From Deltaproteobacteria bacterium (lineage in GTDB: Bacteria; Desulfobacterota; Binatia; Binatales; Binataceae): a stretch of 45,699 bases of DNA. Positions 33,915 through 43,073 of the stretch are shown here, one piece after another. The notes below the pieces were generated by a model. That model was not told where the DNA came from. It ran no database searches and saw only the letters and a list, made by a program, of their open reading frames with translations. The stretch is from contig JAJXZF010000044.1 in assembly GCA_021780225.1 (NCBI GenBank), forward strand, positions 1 through 45,699, given 5' to 3'. The position numbers were made by a program, and so were the translations under genes. The first letter of the stretch is position 1; every line of letters starts with the position of its first letter.

Positions 33915-36170
33915 ATGGCAACCACTCAATCCGCCGGCTTGAGGTCCGTTTCAGCGTCGCCATCCAGTGCGGCAGAGGATTCGGCGGCCTTCAGTAGCAA
34001 CGGAGCGGATTCCGGCGCGACAATTTCCGCGGACGAGGCGCCCGGCGACCCGACCATCGATCCGCTGCTGCAATCCCCCGATTTATTTCTCAATCGCGAA
34101 CTTACATGGCTTAACTTCAACCGGCGGGTTTTGGCCGAAGCCGAAGATCCGCGCAATCCGCTGCTCGAACGATTGCGTTTTCTGGCGATTACCGCATCGA
34201 ATCTCGACGAATTTTTCATGAAGCGGATCGGCGGCCTGAAGCAACAGCTCGCCGCCGGCGTGCATGAACTGACCGTCGATGGACGCACGCCCCAGCAACA
34301 GATCGCCGAATGCTACGTGGTCGTGCGCCAATTGCAGCAGCGCCAGCGCGGGATTCTGGCGGAGCTGCGCGAAGCGCTCGCGGCGCACGGAATCGCGGTG
34401 GTCGGTTTTGACGAGCTGGACGCCGCCGAGCGCGCTGCAGTTCGCGACTACTACTACGCGAACATCTTTCCGCTGGTCACGCCGCTCGCGATCGATCCGG
34501 CGCATCCGTTTCCCTTCGTTTCCAATCTTTCGCTCAATCTGCTGGTGACGATCCGCGATCCGCGCGAGTCCGAGCCTTCGATGGCGCGCGTGAAGGCGCC
34601 GGTGGGCGCGGGAATCCCGCGCTTTATCCGTATCGGGGCGGGCAACCGCTTCGTGCGCCTTGAAGAAGTCATGTCGCGCAATCTCGATCTGCTTTTCCCG
34701 GGCGTCGAAATCGCGTCGTGCGAATTCTTTCGCGTGACCCGCAACGCCAATACCGAGCGCGACGAGGAAGAAGCCGACGATCTGCTCGCATTGATCGAGA
34801 CCGAACTGCGCGATCGCCGCTTCGCCCCGATCGTGCGGCTCGAAGTGCTGCCGAATATGGATCCGGTGCATCGCGGGATGCTCGCGGCGGAGCTTGGCCT
34901 CGACGAAAACGCCGACGTATTCGAGACTGAGGGGATGCTCGCGTTGCGCGACCTGATGGAGCTTGGGCAACTTGACGTTCCCGCCCTGCGCGACCCGCCT
35001 CATCATCCGGTGGACGAGCCGCGCCTCGCCGCGGAGGCGGAGCGGAACATCTTTCACATTCTGCGCGACGCCGGCTCGATTCTGCTGGCCCATCCTTACG
35101 AATCCTTTTCGACTTCGGTCGAGCGCTTCCTGCGCGAAGCGAGCGTTGATCCGAAGGTGCGCGCGATCAAGATGACGCTGTACCGCACGTCGAGCGACGC
35201 GCGCATCATCGGCTATCTCTGCGACGCCGCGCGCAACGGCAAGCAGGTCGCCGTGGTGATCGAGCTCAAGGCGCGCTTCGACGAGGAGGCGAATATCCAG
35301 TACGCCGAACGGCTCGAGGATTTCGGCATCCATGTGACCTACGGCGTGGTCGGCCTGAAAACGCATTGCAAGGCGATCCTCGTGGTTCGGCAGGATTACA
35401 ACGGCCTGCGCCGTTACGCGCACATCGGCACCGGAAATTACCATCCGGGGACCGCCCGGCTGTATGCGGACTTCGGCCTGTTGACCTCGGACGACGCGAT
35501 TGGCCGCGATCTGACCGAGTTGTTCAACTATCTGACCAGCGGATGCCGTCCGAAGCGCAATTACGCGAAATTGCTGCCTGCGCCGGTGATTCTGAAAGAC
35601 GCGCTAATCGCGCGGATCGAGCGTGAAATCCGCGGGCATGCCGCGGCGTCGCCGGGCTTGATTCAGATGAAGATGAACGCGCTCGAAGACGTTGACGTGA
35701 CGCGCGCGCTCTATCGGGCGTCGCAAGCCGGAGTGAAGGTCGATTTGATCGTGCGCGACACCTGCCGGCTGCGGCCGGGCGTCTGCGGACTTTCCGAAAA
35801 TATCCGCGTGGTGAGCATCGTAGGGCGGTTTCTCGAACACGGGCGCATCTACTATTTCCGCAATGGCGGCGCCGAGGAATATTTCATCGGCTCGGCCGAT
35901 TGCATGAAGCGGAACCTCGAGAGCCGGATCGAGGTGGTCGTTCCGATCGAAGGTCCGGAGTTGCGCAAGGAACTGCGAGTCGTGATCGACGCGCAACTGA
36001 AGCCGAACCGATGCCAGTGGGAGATGCGGGCGGACGGGACCTATGTGCGCCGCGCCGGCGCCGACGGCGTTCCGGGATGCCAGGAATATCTGATCGAATT
36101 CACTGAAAAGAACCGGATGCGCAAACGGCGCCCGCGCGGATACGCGCGCCGCAACGGCCGCAACCTCTAG
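33915..36170 (+). CDS. ppk1: Polyphosphate kinase 1
   Basis: The 751-residue Ppk1 begins with a disordered tail of about 55 residues rich in Ser, Ala and Pro that is not part of the usual domain. The N domain opens with LFLNRELTWLNFNRRVL and ASNLDEFFMKRI. The catalytic His is in GLKTHCKAIL (residue about 483), with the phospholipase-D-like second His segment HIGTGNYHPGTARLYADFGLLT. ATP contacts in RTSSDARIIGYL and RNGGAEEYFIGSADCMKRNL are kept. The enzyme makes long-chain polyphosphate from ATP, and the reverse. ATG 33915 has no obvious ribosome-binding site; TTG 33942 is an alternative start within the tail. Confidence 0.97.
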   Translation: MATTQSAGLRSVSASPSSAAEDSAAFSSNGADSGATISADEAPGDPTIDPLLQSPDLFLNRELTWLNFNRRVLAEAEDPRNPLLERLRFLAITASNLDEFFMKRIGGLKQQLAAGVHELTVDGRTPQQQIAECYVVVRQLQQRQRGILAELREALAAHGIAVVGFDELDAAERAAVRDYYYANIFPLVTPLAIDPAHPFPFVSNLSLNLLVTIRDPRESEPSMARVKAPVGAGIPRFIRIGAGNRFVRLEEVMSRNLDLLFPGVEIASCEFFRVTRNANTERDEEEADDLLALIETELRDRRFAPIVRLEVLPNMDPVHRGMLAAELGLDENADVFETEGMLALRDLMELGQLDVPALRDPPHHPVDEPRLAAEAERNIFHILRDAGSILLAHPYESFSTSVERFLREASVDPKVRAIKMTLYRTSSDARIIGYLCDAARNGKQVAVVIELKARFDEEANIQYAERLEDFGIHVTYGVVGLKTHCKAILVVRQDYNGLRRYAHIGTGNYHPGTARLYADFGLLTSDDAIGRDLTELFNYLTSGCRPKRNYAKLLPAPVILKDALIARIEREIRGHAAASPGLIQMKMNALEDVDVTRALYRASQAGVKVDLIVRDTCRLRPGVCGLSENIRVVSIVGRFLEHGRIYYFRNGGAEEYFIGSADCMKRNLESRIEVVVPIEGPELRKELRVVIDAQLKPNRCQWEMRADGTYVRRAGADGVPGCQEYLIEFTEKNRMRKRRPRGYARRNGRNL

Positions 36171-36282
36171 TCCGGCGCGTGAGCGGCGCCCCGCGCGAGC
36201 GGCGAAATCGGCCGCTATTGCGCCTCTGTAGTTCTTGTCGTGCGGCCGGCGTTCCCGATCTCGTGATAAAATCACGCTTCCG

Positions 36283-37674
36283 ATGTACGTCGCGGATACG
36301 ATAGTCGCGCCGGCGACGCCGCCCGGCTCCGGCGCGGTCGCGATCGTGCGGCTGTCGGGGCCGCGCGCGATCGAAATCGCGCGATTGTTGTGGCGTCCGC
36401 TGCGCGAAGATGCGCCGCTTGCGCCGCCGCGCGAACTCAGGCTCGGCGAAGTCCGCGATCCGAAGTCGGGCGCGCTGATTGACCGCGCGATGCTCGCGGT
36501 TTTCCCGGCGCCGCGCAGCCTGACCGGCGAAGACGTCGCCGAATTGCAATGCCACGGCGGGCGTTACCTCGTGCGCCGAATCGTCGCGCTTGCGGCGGAC
36601 GCCGGCGCGCGGCCCGCCGCGCCGGGAGAGTTCACCCGGCGGGCCTACCTCAACGGGCGCATCGATCTGACCGAAGCGGAGGCGATCGCCGATCTGGTTG
36701 ACGCTCGCGGCGACGCGGCGCTGGCGCAGGCGCTCGCGCAATTGAGCGGCGCGCTCGCGGCCCGGGTCGAGGGCTTGCGTGCGAAATTAATCGGGTTGCG
36801 GGCGCGGCTCGAGGCCGAAATCGATTTTTCCGACGAAGATATCAATCTGCCGCCGCGCGCCGAATTCGCCCGCGTCGCCGACGCGCTCGCGGCGGATCTG
36901 CGCGCGCTGATCGATACTTTCCGCCGCGGCCGGATCGTGCGCGACGGCGCCCGCGCGGCGATTATCGGCAAGCCGAATGCGGGCAAATCGAGCCTGCTGA
37001 ATCTCCTGCTCGGATCCGACCGTGCGATCGTGACGCCCATCCCGGGCGCCACGCGCGACGTAATCGAGGAAACGGCCGCGATCGGTCCGATTCCGCTGGT
37101 GCTCGCCGACACCGCGGGTTTGCGCGCCGAGGCCGATCCGGTCGAAGCGCTCGGAATCGAACGGACCAGGCGCACGGCGGCGGCGGCGGATTTGACGATC
37201 ACCGTTTTCGATTCGTCGCGGCGATGGGAGCCGGCGGATGACGAGGTAATCGCGCTCGCCGCGCGGCTTCCCGGCCTCGCGCTGCTCAACAAATCGGACC
37301 TGCCGCGGATGCTGACGGCCGGCGAGTTGCGCGCGCGCGGAGTGGCCCTTCCGATAATTGAATTTTGCGCGCTTGCCGCCGACGGGCTTGAACCGCTGCG
37401 CGAACGGCTCGCGGCGCTGGTCGAAGAGCTGGCGGATTCGCCGGGCGCCGGCGATGGCCGCGTCGCAATTACCCGCGAACGTCATCGCGCGGCGCTTGAA
37501 TCCGCGTTCGAGTCGCTGACGGCGGCGAGCGTGGCGGCGAGCGCCGGGATGCCGCCGGAGATCGTCGCGGTCGATATCATGGCGGCGACCGATGCGCTGG
37601 ACGCGATTACCGGCGCCGTCACCACCGAAGACGTGCTCGACCTGATCTTTCGCGAATTCTGCATTGGCAAATAG
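36283..37674 (+). CDS. mnmE: tRNA uridine-5-carboxymethylaminomethyl modification GTPase
   Basis: The 463-residue MnmE starts at ATG 36283 (16 earlier in-frame codons are not family-like). The N-terminal tetrahydrofolate-binding domain begins ADTIVAPATPPGSGAVAIVRLSG and contains AAPGEFTRRAYLNGRIDLTEAEA. The inserted G domain has G1 GKPNAGKSSLLN (about 229), G2 TPIPGATRD, G3 DTAGLR and G4 NKSDL. The C-terminal CIGK motif is intact, so the catalytic Cys is present. With MnmG it modifies U34 of certain tRNAs. The usual mnmE-mnmG pairing is not seen downstream. Confidence 0.97.
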   Translation: MYVADTIVAPATPPGSGAVAIVRLSGPRAIEIARLLWRPLREDAPLAPPRELRLGEVRDPKSGALIDRAMLAVFPAPRSLTGEDVAELQCHGGRYLVRRIVALAADAGARPAAPGEFTRRAYLNGRIDLTEAEAIADLVDARGDAALAQALAQLSGALAARVEGLRAKLIGLRARLEAEIDFSDEDINLPPRAEFARVADALAADLRALIDTFRRGRIVRDGARAAIIGKPNAGKSSLLNLLLGSDRAIVTPIPGATRDVIEETAAIGPIPLVLADTAGLRAEADPVEALGIERTRRTAAAADLTITVFDSSRRWEPADDEVIALAARLPGLALLNKSDLPRMLTAGELRARGVALPIIEFCALAADGLEPLRERLAALVEELADSPGAGDGRVAITRERHRAALESAFESLTAASVAASAGMPPEIVAVDIMAATDALDAITGAVTTEDVLDLIFREFCIGK

Positions 37675-37934
37675 CTTGACCACGGCCGCTTGATACCGGT
37701 TCTTCCAGCGTTTCAGGACGAAACCGTCGGAAACCGGTGTCATGCCAGCGATTACGACGGCTGGAGTTTCGCCGCTCCGGGATTCCTTTGAGAGATTCCA
37801 GGCGGGCTTTCGCTCCAGCGGCCCGCGCTCGAAGTCCGCCGAATTTTTTCAGGATTAAGGATTCTTTGCCGCGCTCAGCATAACCAAAACAGGCTTGACG
37901 TTTGAAATATTGCGGGACGTGCGCCGCGCTAAAA
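37675..37934. other. Intergenic region between mnmE and the exchanger gene
   Basis: This 260-nt gap between convergent genes contains ACCGGTT...AACCGGT arms (about 37694-37738) and an inner GTTTC-AGGAC-GAAAC stem, which could form a 3' hairpin after mnmE. No T-tract directly follows it. Nothing else recognised. Confidence 0.4.
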
Positions 37935-38954
37935 TCAAAACGTCCGCAGCCAGGCGAGCGCCGCCAGAAAAACCGCGTATGCCACGCCGCCGACCATCAG
38001 CGTCGGCGCACCCAATTCGCCGTCAGCGACATTCAGGAACAATAAAACGCTGGAGACGAGCGTTACCGCGCCGGCGAGCATCTCCGCGGGCGACAGCCGC
38101 CATGACGAAAAAACGAGTCCCAGCGCGCCGGGGATGCAGGTCTGAAAAACCATCGCACCGGTGATATTGGCCATCGCCAGATGGTCCTTGCGCTGGCGAA
38201 TCCATACGACCGAGTTATATTTTTCCGGAAGTTCGGTGGCGAGCGGGCTTAAGATCAGCGCCAGCACGCCCGGGTTTAAGTTCGCGTGATGCGCAAACAG
38301 GATGATCTGATTCACGAACTGGGTCGCGCCGAACAGAATCGCGAGCGTGCCGGTTGCGACCTGTAGCGTCGTCACAGATATGCGCGGAGCCTGTTTGTCG
38401 CCGCGAAAAATCCGCTCGAAATAGAGTCCGTGGTCGATTTCGCCGCCGGCGGCCCGCTTCAACCGCAGCATCGTATGGCTATAAAAAACATAAGCCGCCA
38501 AAAGACCGATTGCGACCGTATGCCGGATTGCCGTCGATGCCGGTATGACGCTGACAGCCAACAAAATCGCGAGGATCGGCAAGAAGAAGCTTAAATCGCG
38601 ACGGACATCGACCGGCGATACCCGCAACGTCGTCCTCTTGCGTTGCCGTCGATATCTCAGCGCCGCGCAGCCCATCACCAGCAGAGCGACCGTCGAAAGC
38701 ATCAACGGAGCGCCGACGATTGCGCCCACTCCGACCGCGCCACGCGCGGCCGGGTCGTCGCGGCCCGTCAGCAGCGCGACCGCCGGAATCAGCGTTTCGG
38801 GCAGCGCTGTGCCCACGGCCGCCAGCAGGCTGCCGACGGCGGCCTCGGCGATTCCCAATCGATGGCCAACCCACTCCACGCCGTTGGTGAAAAGCTCGGA
38901 GCCAACCAAGATTACGGCGAAGCTGAGCAGGAGGATCAGTACGTGAATCAGCAT
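37935..38954 (-). CDS. CaCA-family sodium/calcium exchanger
   Basis: The 339-residue polytopic protein has about ten helices. ATG 38954 is preferred because the first helix then begins at once (MLIHVLILLLSFAVILVGSELFTNGVEW); a GTG at 39011 would add 19 basic residues. The two inverted alpha repeats are visible: AVGTALPETLIPA in the first half and SPLATELPEKYNSVVW in the second, each carrying the acidic PE residue for cation binding. The central cytoplasmic loop is short. It probably exports Ca2+ in exchange for Na+ or H+. Confidence 0.88.
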   Translation of the reverse strand: MLIHVLILLLSFAVILVGSELFTNGVEWVGHRLGIAEAAVGSLLAAVGTALPETLIPAVALLTGRDDPAARGAVGVGAIVGAPLMLSTVALLVMGCAALRYRRQRKRTTLRVSPVDVRRDLSFFLPILAILLAVSVIPASTAIRHTVAIGLLAAYVFYSHTMLRLKRAAGGEIDHGLYFERIFRGDKQAPRISVTTLQVATGTLAILFGATQFVNQIILFAHHANLNPGVLALILSPLATELPEKYNSVVWIRQRKDHLAMANITGAMVFQTCIPGALGLVFSSWRLSPAEMLAGAVTLVSSVLLFLNVADGELGAPTLMVGGVAYAVFLAALAWLRTF

Positions 38955-39278
38955 GAGCGATGCCCGAATTAAAGCAGTAAGACGCGGATTTCGCGATCTG
39001 CGGAACTCCACCGGTCAGCGCGGTTGCGCCAATCGCGGAGACGGCCGGCCTCTGTCAACAGGGGGATCGTATGCGCCCAATCGCGAGTGGCGATGGATGG
39101 GGGGGAAGGCTGGTTGTCTGTGAGCGGATTATTCCATGCACGATTATCGATTTCTAACGGATGTTTTTGGATCGAAATAGACCGTTTTCTCTTAATAAGC
39201 TGGGTTTTTCTTTTTTGGTCGATTTGACATTCGTTTAGGCGTTTGTTTCTAATTTCGGATCATGGTGAGGAGGATTCC
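38955..39278. other. Intergenic region between exchanger and NHL-type lipoprotein
   Basis: This 324-nt gap lies between divergent genes. The distal 130 bp are AT-rich (T-runs at 39174-39220) and carry the promoter annotated at 39224-39253. A G8 run near 39099 sits in the GC-rich half. No RNA gene was seen. Confidence 0.45.
39224..39253 (+). promoter_or_regulatory. Sigma70-type promoter for the NHL-type lipoprotein gene
   Basis: Consensus -35 TTGACA (39224-39229), 18-bp spacer, and TCTAAT (39248-39253), five of six matches. Transcription would begin near 39260, giving a short leader with GAGGAGG before ATG 39279. It is among the best sigma70 matches in the window, in an AT-rich patch upstream of a likely abundant envelope protein. 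Confidence 0.75.
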
Positions 39279-40427
39279 ATGAGGTTTCGATTTCTTGGCC
39301 TGTCTAACTTCAGCCGGCGGATGGTTGGTTTTGCGCTGTTCGCGACACTTCCGCTGATGCTTGGCGCGTGCGGTTCGGACAGCGGTTCCGGCGGCGTGGC
39401 GCCGCCGCCTCCGGTCGTCGCCAAAGGGCGTCTGCTGGTGGCCAATTCAGCCGGACCGGACGTTCTGATGTTTGGCGTTAACTCCAGCGGCAACGTGCGG
39501 CCCGCGGCGATCTTGAACAGCGCCAGCTTCAATCAGCCCGAGGGCGTGATCGTCGCGGATGACGGCAATATCTACGTTGGCGACGAAGGCGCGACCAGCG
39601 TTTTTTCGTTTCCCTATTTCAACTCCGGGACCGAGGACTTGAGCCCGACCCTGACGATTCCGAATCAAAAGAGCGGGGCGATCGCGCTGGACGCGGCCGG
39701 CAACTATTACGTTGTCGAAGAAGGTCCGAGCGAATACAGCGGCGGGCAGGTGGTCGAGTTCGCTCCCGGCGCGACCACGCCGACCTGCACGATATCATTC
39801 ACAGGATTCGTCAATCCCGAAGGAATCGCGATCGATCCGAACACGCAAAATGTCTGGGTTTCGGACCTCGGACTCCAGACCAGCCCGCCTGCGGTTCCCG
39901 GCACGCCGCCGAATCCGTACATGCCGATAATTTGGGAATTTCCCGCGACCAGCGGCGGTTGCGCCGGCTCGCAAACGCCGATCGCATGGCTGAACGGCCC
40001 GACGACGACGATGGCCTATCCATACGCGATCGCGTTCGATCCGAGCGGCAACCTGTGGGCCGCCGACGCCGGCAGTTACGCATACGTGACCGCGCCCGAC
40101 CAGGTGCTCGAATTTTCGGCCAATTCGCTCGCCGCGACGGGTCTGATCGACGTTGCGCCGGCCAATACGATCGCCGGCGCAAAAACGAAGCTGAACGGTC
40201 CGGAAGGAATTACAATCGGTCCGGCCAACGTCGTTATCGTTGCGAACGACGGCGCGGGCTCTGCCGATTCAAGCCTGACGGTTTACTCCAGCGCGGCGAC
40301 CGGCAATGCCGCGCCGATTCGGACGGTCGCGGGAAGCAATACCGGCCTCAACGAGCCAGAGCAGGTCTTCTGGTACGTTCCGCCTTCGTCGCCGCCTCCG
40401 GCGGGCACGGCGTCGAAGAATAAGTAG
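39279..40427 (+). CDS. NHL/SMP-30-like beta-propeller lipoprotein
   Basis: The 382-residue protein starts at ATG 39279 behind GAGGAGG. The signal ends in LMLGAC (Cys31, good lipobox) and a Gly/Ser/Pro linker follows. Repeats of the NHL type recur: NQPEGVIVADDGNIYVGDEG, GAIALDAAGNYYVVEEG, VNPEGIAIDPNTQNVWVSD, PYAIAFDPSGNLWAAD and LNGPEGITIGPANVVIVAND. They give a propeller of about six blades displayed on the envelope. Function unknown; similar proteins bind ligands or act as lactonases. It ends before a strong terminator. Confidence 0.85.
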   Translation: MRFRFLGLSNFSRRMVGFALFATLPLMLGACGSDSGSGGVAPPPPVVAKGRLLVANSAGPDVLMFGVNSSGNVRPAAILNSASFNQPEGVIVADDGNIYVGDEGATSVFSFPYFNSGTEDLSPTLTIPNQKSGAIALDAAGNYYVVEEGPSEYSGGQVVEFAPGATTPTCTISFTGFVNPEGIAIDPNTQNVWVSDLGLQTSPPAVPGTPPNPYMPIIWEFPATSGGCAGSQTPIAWLNGPTTTMAYPYAIAFDPSGNLWAADAGSYAYVTAPDQVLEFSANSLAATGLIDVAPANTIAGAKTKLNGPEGITIGPANVVIVANDGAGSADSSLTVYSSAATGNAAPIRTVAGSNTGLNEPEQVFWYVPPSSPPPAGTASKNK

Positions 40428-40454
40428 GAACGATCATTCAGCGAATCTAAATGC

Positions 40455-40492
40455 AACGGGCGTCTCCATGCGCGCGGAGACGCCCGTTTTTT
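40455..40492 (+). terminator. Rho-independent terminator of the NHL-type lipoprotein gene
   Basis: Perfect 13-bp stem AACGGGCGTCTCC / GGAGACGCCCGTT with an 8-nt loop, ending in a run of six T (40487-40492), 27 nt after the stop codon. A textbook intrinsic terminator. Confidence 0.93.
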
Positions 40493-40738
40493 CGTTCCCG
40501 GTAAAGCCTGAGATAGCCGGCCCATGAAACGCCTTCGATGAACGTCCGACAACCGAAACAATGGCGAATTCGAGCGGAAGAATCAGGCATGGATCAGCGC
40601 GAGCGATGGTTAGGTTAATCGGGCGCGCGATCGAAACCGCAATCGAGCGGCCTTGCAACGATCGTCCGCGAAGCGCGGATCGCCAAGCCGGTCCGGTCGG
40701 GCAGGACCAGCCGCGCCGTGGATTTTGAACAGCCGGCT

Positions 40739-40924
40739 AGTGTGGCGTCCCGCAAATAAGTTTGCACTCCGCGTGGATGTCCGGATCAAGTCCGTGCATG
40801 ACCGGCTCGGTTCGTCATTGCCGGGCCCAGACCCGGCAATCCACCCCTTGTCGCCCCGCGGTGGGCGGCCTGCGCGCCGAGCTGATAAGGCATCGGGTGG
40901 AAGTTATTTGCGAGACATCACACT
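40739..40924. mobile_element. MITE-like element, copy 2
   Basis: This 186-bp non-coding element has terminal inverted repeats: left 40739-40759 (AGTGTGGCGTCCCGCAAATA...), right 40904-40924, matching at 18 of 21 positions. Inside are two REP-like hairpins, one imperfect (ATGTCCGGA-TCAAG-TCCGTGCAT) and one perfect (ATTGCCGGG-CCCAGA-CCCGGCAAT). The inner sequence, including CTGCGCGCCGAGCTGATAAGG, is shared with copy 1 at 3726-3929. No clear target duplication was found. It lies about 75 bp upstream of the rpoD promoter. Short open frames across it are artefacts of the repeat. Confidence 0.78.
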
Positions 40925-40997
40925 CGATTGAAGCCGATTTTCAATCGAACCGTCCTTATATTATAGAAGGGCGGCGGAAGCGGCCGGGGGGCGGGTT

Positions 40998-41026
40998 TTG
41001 ACTCCGAACGGTTGATGTTATATTTT
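40998..41026 (+). promoter_or_regulatory. Putative sigma70 promoter of rpoD
   Basis: TTGACT (40998-41003), 17-bp spacer, TATTTT (41021-41026), in an AT-rich patch between the MITE and the leader. Transcription would start near 41033. An overlapping TATATT at 41019-41024 gives a 15-bp spacer and is less likely. Confidence 0.6.
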
Positions 41027-41032
41027 GGGATA

Positions 41033-41181
41033 CTTTGGCAATAGTTTTATCGTCTTCAGGGCAATTTCTCATATCAGGCGGTTGGGTGCGATTCCCACCG
41101 GGGGATTAGGTTGCCTTTAGCCGATGCGCGCAGGGGCGCGTGAACCGGCTCTAAGGCCGGCCAAGGGTGACGCGAAATAGA
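41033..41181 (+). promoter_or_regulatory. Structured 5' leader of rpoD (possible riboregulator)
   Basis: About 150 nt between the predicted start site and rpoD. Elements seen: a closing stem AGGGCAA (41058-41064) with TTGCCTT (41111-41117); inside it a hairpin GGG-TGCGATT-CCC (41084-41096) whose 7-nt loop resembles a T-loop and is followed by ACCGG; then AGCCG (41119-41123), which can pair with CGGCT (41146-41150) around a GCGCGC hairpin. The alternative CCGGC-TCTAAG-GCCGG hairpin (41145-41160) uses the same bases and ends two nt before AAGGG, the probable ribosome-binding region. This mutually exclusive arrangement is typical of cis-regulatory RNAs. The 5' module resembles the FMN riboswitch, but its conserved 3' half is lacking. 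No ligand is proposed. Confidence 0.45.
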
Positions 41182-42945
41182 ATGAAATCCAAGTACGAAG
41201 GCAAGGATTTGCAGGGTCTTGTCGACCTCGGCCGCGAGCAAGGCTATCTGACCTTCGATCAGGTCAACGATTTCCTGCCGCAGGACGTCGCCTCGCCGAC
41301 GGACCTGCGCGCCGCGCTCGAAAGCTTCGAGGACATGGATATCAAGGTCCTCGACGAAGTGCCCGCCGGGAGCGACGACACCGAGCTCGAGGCGGAAGGC
41401 AAAGAGGAACCCGAAGAAGCCGCTGAGCCGGTGGCCGAGGATTCGCTTGCGGAATCTTCCGACCCGGTGCGCCTGTACCTCAAGGAAATGGGCAACTTCC
41501 AGCTCCTTTCGCGCGAGCAGGAAGTCGAAATTGCCAAACGGATCGAGGCTGGCGAGAACGAGGTCGCGGACGAAGTGTTGCGTTCTCCGGTGATGCTCGA
41601 TTTCGTCATCACGCTGGGCGAGCAGGTCGAAGCCGGCGAAGCGGATCTGACCGGAGTATTCGAGGAAAACGAAGAAGCGTCGTCCGAATCGGCGGAAGAA
41701 GAGCGCGGCCCCGAAACCAACGAAAAGCATCTGCTCAAGCTCGAAGCCGCGGTCAAAAAGCTCAAATCGTTGCGTTCGCGCCTTGATGAGGCCGAAGCCA
41801 AGCTCAAGGAAAAGCCCAAAGGCCCGAACAAGTCCAAACTTGACAAATCGCTCGTACGCTATCACGAAGGAATCAAAGAGGAGCTTGAAGGGCTCGACCT
41901 TTCGCGCCGCGTTTACGACGAAGTGATCGAGCGGATGCGGCGGATGCTAAGCGAGGCGCGACGGTCGCAAAATCTCATCCTGCACTATGAAGAGGCGACC
42001 GGCCGCAGCAAATCGCAGCTGATGCGCGAAGCCTCCGACGTCGCCGACCGGCGCCATCTGCTGAAGGTAAACGGGACCCGCGAAAACCTGCTCGACATCG
42101 CCGCGCGCATCAAAGATGCGCAGAGAATGACTCGCGAGGTCGAGAAGACAGTCAAAGCGCCGATCGACGAATTCGCCCGCTCGATTGAAACGATCGCGTC
42201 CGGCCAGGACAAAAGCCGCCGCGCCAAAAAAGAGCTGACCGAGGCGAATTTGCGCCTGGTGGTGAGTCTCGCCAAACGCTACACGAACCGCGGCTTGGGC
42301 TTCCTCGACCTGATTCAGGAAGGCAATATCGGCCTGATGCGCGCGGTGGACAAGTTCGAGTACCAGCGCGGCTACAAGTTCTCCACCTACGCGACGTGGT
42401 GGATTCGCCAGTCGATGTCGCGCGCGATCGCCGACCAGGGCCGCACCATCCGTATTCCGGTGCACATGGTCGAAACCATCAACAAGCTGCTGCGCGTCAC
42501 CCGTCTGCTGGTGCAGCGGCTCGGCCGCGAGCCGGGGCCGGAGGAGATCGCGGAGCAGATGGAGATGCCGCTGGACAAGGTTCAGCGCGTGCTCAAAATC
42601 GTCAAGGAGCCGATTTCGCTCGAAACCCCTATCGGCGACGAGGAAGAAAGCTCGCTGGGCGATTTCGTCGAGGACGAGCTGGCGCCGTCGCCGGTCGAGG
42701 CCGCGATTCAGGGCAACCTCGGCGAGCAGACCCGCAAGGTGCTGGCGACGCTCACGCCGCGCGAGGAACAGATTCTGCGGATGCGCTTCGGGATCGGGCA
42801 GAAGACCGACTACACGCTCGAAGAGGTCGGCAAGCAGTTCGCCGTCACGCGCGAACGAATCCGCCAAATCGAGGCCAAGGCGCTGCGCAAGCTGCGCCAG
42901 ACCGGCCGCTCGCGCAATCTCGAAGGCTTCATGGAGCGCGAATAA
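41182..42945 (+). CDS. rpoD: RNA polymerase sigma factor RpoD (sigma70)
   Basis: The 587-residue primary sigma factor starts at ATG 41182; GTG 41167 is in frame but gives no family-like sequence. Region 1.1 is at the N-terminus, followed by an acidic linker (to about 92). Region 1.2 [21 protein letters not shown] is near 94, then a long charged non-conserved region. Region 2 (about 352-430) includes [30 protein letters not shown] and TYATWWIRQ for -10 recognition. Region 4 helix-turn-helix [26 protein letters not shown] is near the end. It appears monocistronic; dnaG, its frequent neighbour, is absent. A structured leader precedes it. Confidence 0.97.
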   Translation: MKSKYEGKDLQGLVDLGREQGYLTFDQVNDFLPQDVASPTDLRAALESFEDMDIKVLDEVPAGSDDTELEAEGKEEPEEAAEPVAEDSLAESSDPVRLYLKEMGNFQLLSREQEVEIAKRIEAGENEVADEVLRSPVMLDFVITLGEQVEAGEADLTGVFEENEEASSESAEEERGPETNEKHLLKLEAAVKKLKSLRSRLDEAEAKLKEKPKGPNKSKLDKSLVRYHEGIKEELEGLDLSRRVYDEVIERMRRMLSEARRSQNLILHYEEATGRSKSQLMREASDVADRRHLLKVNGTRENLLDIAARIKDAQRMTREVEKTVKAPIDEFARSIETIASGQDKSRRAKKELTEANLRLVVSLAKRYTNRGLGFLDLIQEGNIGLMRAVDKFEYQRGYKFSTYATWWIRQSMSRAIADQGRTIRIPVHMVETINKLLRVTRLLVQRLGREPGPEEIAEQMEMPLDKVQRVLKIVKEPISLETPIGDEEESSLGDFVEDELAPSPVEAAIQGNLGEQTRKVLATLTPREEQILRMRFGIGQKTDYTLEEVGKQFAVTRERIRQIEAKALRKLRQTGRSRNLEGFMERE

Positions 42946-43073
42946 CGCCGCGCTCCGGCGATGGCCGCCGCCGGGCAATCCGCCGCGATGCTCGCCAAGC
43001 TTCCGCGTGTGCAAGAATTGTCACAATGGTTGCCCCCAGATGACAACAATCGCGTCGGCCTGCCGGACGTCAT

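Noticed and set aside
41080-41100. T-arm of a tRNA or tmRNA
   Set aside because: The hairpin has a T-loop-like 7-nt loop but lacks the rest of a tRNA: no D-arm, anticodon arm or acceptor pairing could be laid out around it.
41058-41180. Canonical FMN riboswitch upstream of rpoD
   Set aside because: The CTTCAGGGCA and GGGTGCGATTCCCACCGG pieces resemble the 5' half, but they are separated by about 20 extra bases, and the conserved 3' elements (GCCGAC and the final closing strand) are absent. rpoD is also not a riboflavin gene.
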